Assembly: GCA_022729635.1 (NCBI GenBank)
Contig: DZAU01000005.1
Span: 1-15,899 of the forward strand
Length of the DNA: 15,899 nt
Direction of reading: 5' to 3'
DNA from: Flavobacterium psychrophilum
GTDB taxonomy: Bacteria; Bacteroidota; Bacteroidia; Flavobacteriales; Flavobacteriaceae
Position numbers and translations under genes: made by a program. Shown here one piece after another: positions 13,601 through 15,899 of this stretch. The notes beneath the pieces were generated by a model, which worked only from the letters and a program-made list of their open reading frames with translations, was not told the DNA's origin and did not search any database. The stretch's first letter is position 1, and each line of letters opens with the position of its first letter.

Positions 13601-14035
13601 CATCAATTTCGCAGCATCCTCTTCAATATGAACCTGCGTTAAATTTACAGTAAATTGAGTACCATCATTTCGGTAACAAGAAACGTGACCGTCAGGAATT
13701 ATCGGATTGTGAAATTGCGTTATTTGTATGTTTTTTGGATTATCCGGATATTCGTAATGTTTTCTATCCCAAGAGATTACTTCATTACTAAATGAAGAAT
13801 CCACCGCTTTTCCAAAATAAATCGCTTTGGTAATTGCTTCTTTATTTAAAGCAGGCAAAACCCCCATTTGCCCCGTACAAACGGAACATATATTTTCGTT
13901 AGGTGTTTCTATTTCTTGATTTGAACAAGAACAAAACAACTTGGTTTTGGTATTCAATCGAACGTGAGTTTCAAGTCCGATAACCAATTCTAAATCGTGG
14001 GCTTTAATCGCCGCAGTTAATTGCTCCAATTCCAT
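10700..14035 (-). CDS. gatB-aspS: Fused GatB amidotransferase subunit and aspartyl-tRNA synthetase
   Basis: This 1111-residue fusion has two complete enzymes. GatB is residues 1-478: GLETHVRLNTKTKLF signature, zinc cysteines 35, 37, 50 and 53, and a C-terminal YqeY-like tail (about 330-478). A Glu/Ser-rich linker follows (about 479-517). A full-length bacterial AspRS is 518-1111: anticodon-binding OB domain, motif 2 FRDED (737-741), the inserted GAD-type domain, and motif 3 GIDRL (1059-1063). GatB phosphorylates Asp-tRNA-Asn or Glu-tRNA-Gln for amidation by GatA; AspRS charges tRNA-Asp and, if non-discriminating, tRNA-Asn. His548 in RDHG matches the His linked to relaxed specificity in the Pseudomonas enzyme (E. 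coli has Leu); the second discriminating position is Asp600, neither Gly nor Lys. The ATG overlaps the gatA stop (TAATG), implying coupled translation. GatB-AspS fusions are, from memory, known in Bacteroidota annotation. Confidence 0.95.
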   Translation of the reverse strand: MELEQLTAAIKAHDLELVIGLETHVRLNTKTKLFCSCSNQEIETPNENICSVCTGQMGVLPALNKEAITKAIYFGKAVDSSFSNEVISWDRKHYEYPDNPKNIQITQFHNPIIPDGHVSCYRNDGTQFTVNLTQVHIEEDAAKLMHEKKISLVDFNKAGVPLIEIVTEPCIRNIEDASTYAQYIQRIVQNLGISEANLEKGEFKSDVSVSLRKKHSYELNPRTEIKNLNSFKFMVEALKEEVEKQFHYYIEHKEFRPDQTTVLWDADLKQTKTMRKKEFEADYRFISEPDLPFVNIKKEIEAIKVDTSTLPYAVESILINGGVLPQDAKFFTADKLRSQTFVAINNEIKDPSFVAKTLANNIKAEDYAEIHSIAQLTDIFKLFKAEKITAVLVQNAITGYLKDRTFDYNKYFEENTISEDKIQEVIAKIISENEAVANDIKAGDQGKAGILVGKILGIIGKGANGKVIRQIILDKLGAAAVLEKNTVETSGDLSVTVSEEKESQEESLPEIPIIIKDTYRTHKISQLSEENISEEVMLSGWVASVRDHGELMFIDLRDSSYEIFQVRISRESFPNIDELVKLKPESVISVTGKVVGRNEDDYNAGLRTGKIELETSVLEILNLSKTLPFEIKRAAKTNEAIRFQYKFLDHRNEEVRRAIVNRHKVIKLLRDILDEEEFLEIETPILSAGTDEGAREFIVPTRKQPGFFYTLPQAPQQFKQMLMVSGYEKYFQVARCFRDEDSRGDRQPEFTQLDMEMAYGSMQQIIDLNTKMFNEVVKKIYGNKWILRPFEVITYKDAMDFYGCDRPDLRYGLKMQDITNIVKDTTFQVFSKPIEEGGIVKCIKVSAAAQGNKRMSKGQIENLTAIAQQHGLGGLAYIIVNEDELQSPIIKFLGEDIAAGIIKVTNAQVGDIVFFSAADYATANKALDAVRQEMGRILHLINPKELCPAWVVDFPMFERTDEGRWTFTHNPFSMPAVYDLEKHLKGDDAEIGTIIAQQYDIILNGYEIGGGSVRAHKSEILEATYRNMGYNKEEMIKSVGTMHTAFQYGAPPHGGIAWGIDRLMMILEKKASIREVMAFPKTGSSEDLLFGAPSLLSDKKVEEMNVRIMRK
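12547..12579. repeat. Palindromic element in the GatB-AspRS linker coding sequence
   Basis: AGACAAGT (12554-12561) and ACTTGTCT (12566-12573) form a perfect 8-bp stem with loop CGCC. Outer arms CCGT (12547-12550) and ACGG (12576-12579) pair beyond a small internal loop. On the coding strand it encodes the linker residues VETSGDLSVT near 487-496. It resembles the dispersed palindromes of the CGTAGAGAC...GTCTCTACG type found between genes in many bacteria, here lying in frame inside a gene. Confidence 0.75.
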
Positions 14036-15432
14036 TATATTGTATCTTTTAAGAAGTTTGCAAATTGCAATACTAATTCATCATTATTTTTTGCTGCAGT
14101 AATTTGCAATCCGGTACTTGTTCCTTGTGGCACAGTCAAAGTTGGTAATTGTCCCAAACTAAAACCAACCGTATAGGCATCCGATAAATACATCGCTAAA
14201 GGATCTTTTAAACTGTCTCCAATTTTTGGAGGTGTGCTTGGTGTAACCGGCGATAAAATAATATCAACTTCCTTAAAATCTTTACTAAAATTCTCCGAAA
14301 TTTGGTCTCTTAAAGCCAATCCTTTTAAATATATTTCATCTGAAAAACCTTGTGACAACACTTGATTTCCTCCCACAATTCTGCGTTTAGTTTCTTCCGA
14401 AAAATTTTCAGAACGGGTAACAGCATAGCTTTCAATTAAATTTTCCGCTTCAATACGGTTGCCATAATTTGTTCCGTCTAAACGAGATAAATTTGAAGCC
14501 GTTTCTGCCATTGCCAACGTATAATAAGTCGAAACTAAAATATCTGATTTGAAAAAATCCAATGCTGCCACTGCAATTCCTTTGGCTTTTATTTTTTCGA
14601 TGCTAGTTAAGAAATCAGATTTTATTTGAGAATCGATAGCATCACTTTCGATAAAGTTTTTGAAATAACCAACCGTTTTTACTGCAGAAGTATCAAGAGC
14701 TTCTTCACTAATTGCTGTTGAAGAGATTGAAGTTTGATCTTTCGCATCTTTCCCACTCATTACATTCAACACAATTCGAATATCTTCAATTGATTTTGCC
14801 AATGGTCCAACACAATCTGTAGAAGAGGCATAAGCCATCAATCCAAATCGAGAAATTCTTCCGTAAGTGGGTTTAAAACCATAAATATGATTGTAACCGG
14901 CAGGCTGGCGAATAGAACCTCCCGTGTCTCCACCAATAGAAAACACAGTGTATTCTTTTGCCACGTTAACTGCTGAACCTCCGCTTGAACCTCCGGCAAC
15001 CAATTCTGGATTAATTGCGTTTTTCACAGCACCAAAAATGGTGTTTTCACTGGAAGAACCGTGACCAAAACTATCGCAGTTTTCTTTTACTAACGGAATA
15101 GCGCCAGCATCCAATAATTTTTGAATAGCAGTAGCCGTGTAAGGAGATTTATAATTTTTTAACAAATCAGAACTTGCCGTGGCGTAAGTTCCTTGAAGCA
15201 TATATACATCTTTAATTCCAAAAGGAATTCCTTCTAACAGACCTATTGTTTCCCCGTTTGCAATTTTAGCATCGACTTTTGCTGCTAAATCTAGCGCCAA
15301 AGTATCCAACAAAGAATTTGCTGAATTATAAGTATTTTGTTTGAGTAGGTCTAATTTTTCTTGTACCAAAGCCGTACAAGTTATTTGTTTTGACACCAAT
15401 TGTTGGTGTATTTTTTTTATTTGAGATTCCAT
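14035..15432 (-). CDS. gatA: Asp-tRNA(Asn)/Glu-tRNA(Gln) amidotransferase subunit A
   Basis: This 465-residue amidase-signature protein is the glutaminase subunit of GatCAB: it frees ammonia from glutamine and passes it to GatB for conversion of Asp-tRNA-Asn or Glu-tRNA-Gln. The catalytic triad is visible as Lys74 (FGIKDV), cis-Ser149 (AGGSSGGSA) and nucleophile Ser173 (GGDTGGSIRQPA), with spacing equal to that of the characterised staphylococcal enzyme (79/154/178). GHGSSSENTIFG and GFKPTYGRISRFGLMAYASSTDCVGP are further family landmarks. Length is close to the usual 480. It starts one base after the gatC-like stop, and its own stop overlaps the gatB-aspS start, so the three genes form a tight unit. 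Confidence 0.96.
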   Translation of the reverse strand: MESQIKKIHQQLVSKQITCTALVQEKLDLLKQNTYNSANSLLDTLALDLAAKVDAKIANGETIGLLEGIPFGIKDVYMLQGTYATASSDLLKNYKSPYTATAIQKLLDAGAIPLVKENCDSFGHGSSSENTIFGAVKNAINPELVAGGSSGGSAVNVAKEYTVFSIGGDTGGSIRQPAGYNHIYGFKPTYGRISRFGLMAYASSTDCVGPLAKSIEDIRIVLNVMSGKDAKDQTSISSTAISEEALDTSAVKTVGYFKNFIESDAIDSQIKSDFLTSIEKIKAKGIAVAALDFFKSDILVSTYYTLAMAETASNLSRLDGTNYGNRIEAENLIESYAVTRSENFSEETKRRIVGGNQVLSQGFSDEIYLKGLALRDQISENFSKDFKEVDIILSPVTPSTPPKIGDSLKDPLAMYLSDAYTVGFSLGQLPTLTVPQGTSTGLQITAAKNNDELVLQFANFLKDTI

Positions 15433-15433
15433 T

Positions 15434-15703
15434 TTATCCTTCTATCACTTTTGCAACCACTAAAAAACCATTTTTCTTGTTCGGGAAATTTTCTATAATG
15501 AGTTGTTTCTCCATAGCCGAACTTTCTATCACGACATCTTCTCTTAAATCACTTACAGACACACAATTATGATTGACAATATTCAAGGAATTATCATTTG
15601 ATGAATTGGCATTTTTAATTACCTCAAATAATTGGTTCACGCTCTCGGAAGGCTGTGCTCCTTTAATGCTCGACAAGATGTCGACTGTCATTGTTTTGCT
15701 CAT
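15434..15703 (-). CDS. gatC: Divergent GatC-like protein
   Basis: This is an 89-residue protein at the head of the gat unit. The C-terminal half resembles GatC: VSDLREDVV corresponds to the NVLREDEV stretch and FPNKKNGFLVVAKVIEG to the DGFFKVPKVIE ending. The N-terminal half (MSKTMTVDILSSIKGAQPSESVNQLF...) lacks the usual helix with LARLELSEEE, and is replaced by a Ser/Asn-rich sequence. GatC normally wraps round GatA and stabilises its contact with GatB, mainly through its C-terminal extended part, which is retained here. An alternative start is Met5. The symbol rests on the C-terminal match and on position; a lineage-specific GatC is the best reading. Confidence 0.72.
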   Translation of the reverse strand: MSKTMTVDILSSIKGAQPSESVNQLFEVIKNANSSNDNSLNIVNHNCVSVSDLREDVVIESSAMEKQLIIENFPNKKNGFLVVAKVIEG

Positions 15704-15739
15704 AATTTAATTCGTTTTAAAGTCAAACTTTTAAGTCGG

Positions 15740-15747
15740 CAAAATTA
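15740..15747 (-). promoter_or_regulatory. -7 box (TAATTTTG) of the gatC-gatA-gatB-aspS unit
   Basis: On the minus strand TAATTTTG matches TAnnTTTG. The start site would be near 15733, leaving a leader of about 30 bases before the gatC ATG. No clear -33 TTG is visible. It is the only good promoter candidate upstream of the unit; the rest of 15748-15899 shows no gene. Confidence 0.6.
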
Positions 15748-15899
15748 CGAAAGTTTTATTAGGGAATGATGTTTTATTTTAATGATTTCGATAGTATTTT
15801 GTTAAAGAAGATGTCAATTTAACATTATCGTACAATGTTAAAAATTAGTCCAATTCAGGAGAATGGAAAACGGATGAGACAGATGCTCCAACGCGGATT

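Noticed and set aside
15871..15899. GGATGAGACAGATGC at the window end, similar to TGAATGAGACAGATAC at 4199-4214
   Set aside because: The shared core is only about 11 bases and the flanks do not match. It may belong to a dispersed repeat cut by the window edge but cannot be supported here.

Overview
The window looks like a chromosome segment of a Flavobacterium-like member of the Bacteroidota. The DNA is AT-rich, Shine-Dalgarno sites are poor, several genes are preceded by the phylum's TAnnTTTG -7 box, the tRNA gene has no encoded CCA, and protein families typical of the phylum are present (DUF5777 barrel, tRNA_anti-like OB protein, Haem_bd cytochrome, lipoproteins with acidic residues after the lipid cysteine).

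Left part (1-4011), housekeeping. On the minus strand lie tRNA-Thr(TGT) with a clear promoter and terminator, a small helical protein of unknown function, and a likely co-transcribed trio idi - PTPS/QueD-family gene - manA. Divergent from idi is msrBA, a lipoprotein fusion of MsrB and MsrA, ending in a strong terminator.

Middle part (4012-10484), an accessory block. A membrane-bound LytTR regulator is transcribed to the left. A six-gene rightward set encodes a YxFxxD-repeat lipoprotein, a Haem_bd/cytochrome P460 di-haem protein, a mono-haem lipoprotein cytochrome c, an OB-fold membrane protein, a YceI-like protein and a DUF5777 beta-barrel. The spacer between regulator and gene set holds two 9-base direct repeats with a 21-base period, as expected of a LytTR operator. 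The block is bracketed by two 151-bp direct repeats that carry the 3' end of msrBA plus its terminator, so it looks inserted, or acquired by recombination, downstream of msrBA. No integrase or transposase is present. My working model is a regulated envelope redox module (surface lipoprotein, periplasmic or membrane cytochromes, outer-membrane barrel). This is inference.

Right part (10485-15899), on the minus strand: a gatC-like gene, gatA and a fused gatB-aspS gene, tightly coupled. The 1111-residue fusion places the tRNA-Asp charging enzyme and the amidotransferase kinase/tRNA subunit in one polypeptide, a covalent version of the Asn transamidosome. A palindromic repeat lies inside the coding sequence of the linker between the two enzymes.

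No stretch of more than 300 bases lacks a gene. The largest gaps (2614-2842, 3956-4226, 5343-5526, 15704-15899) hold promoters, terminators and short repeats as listed.
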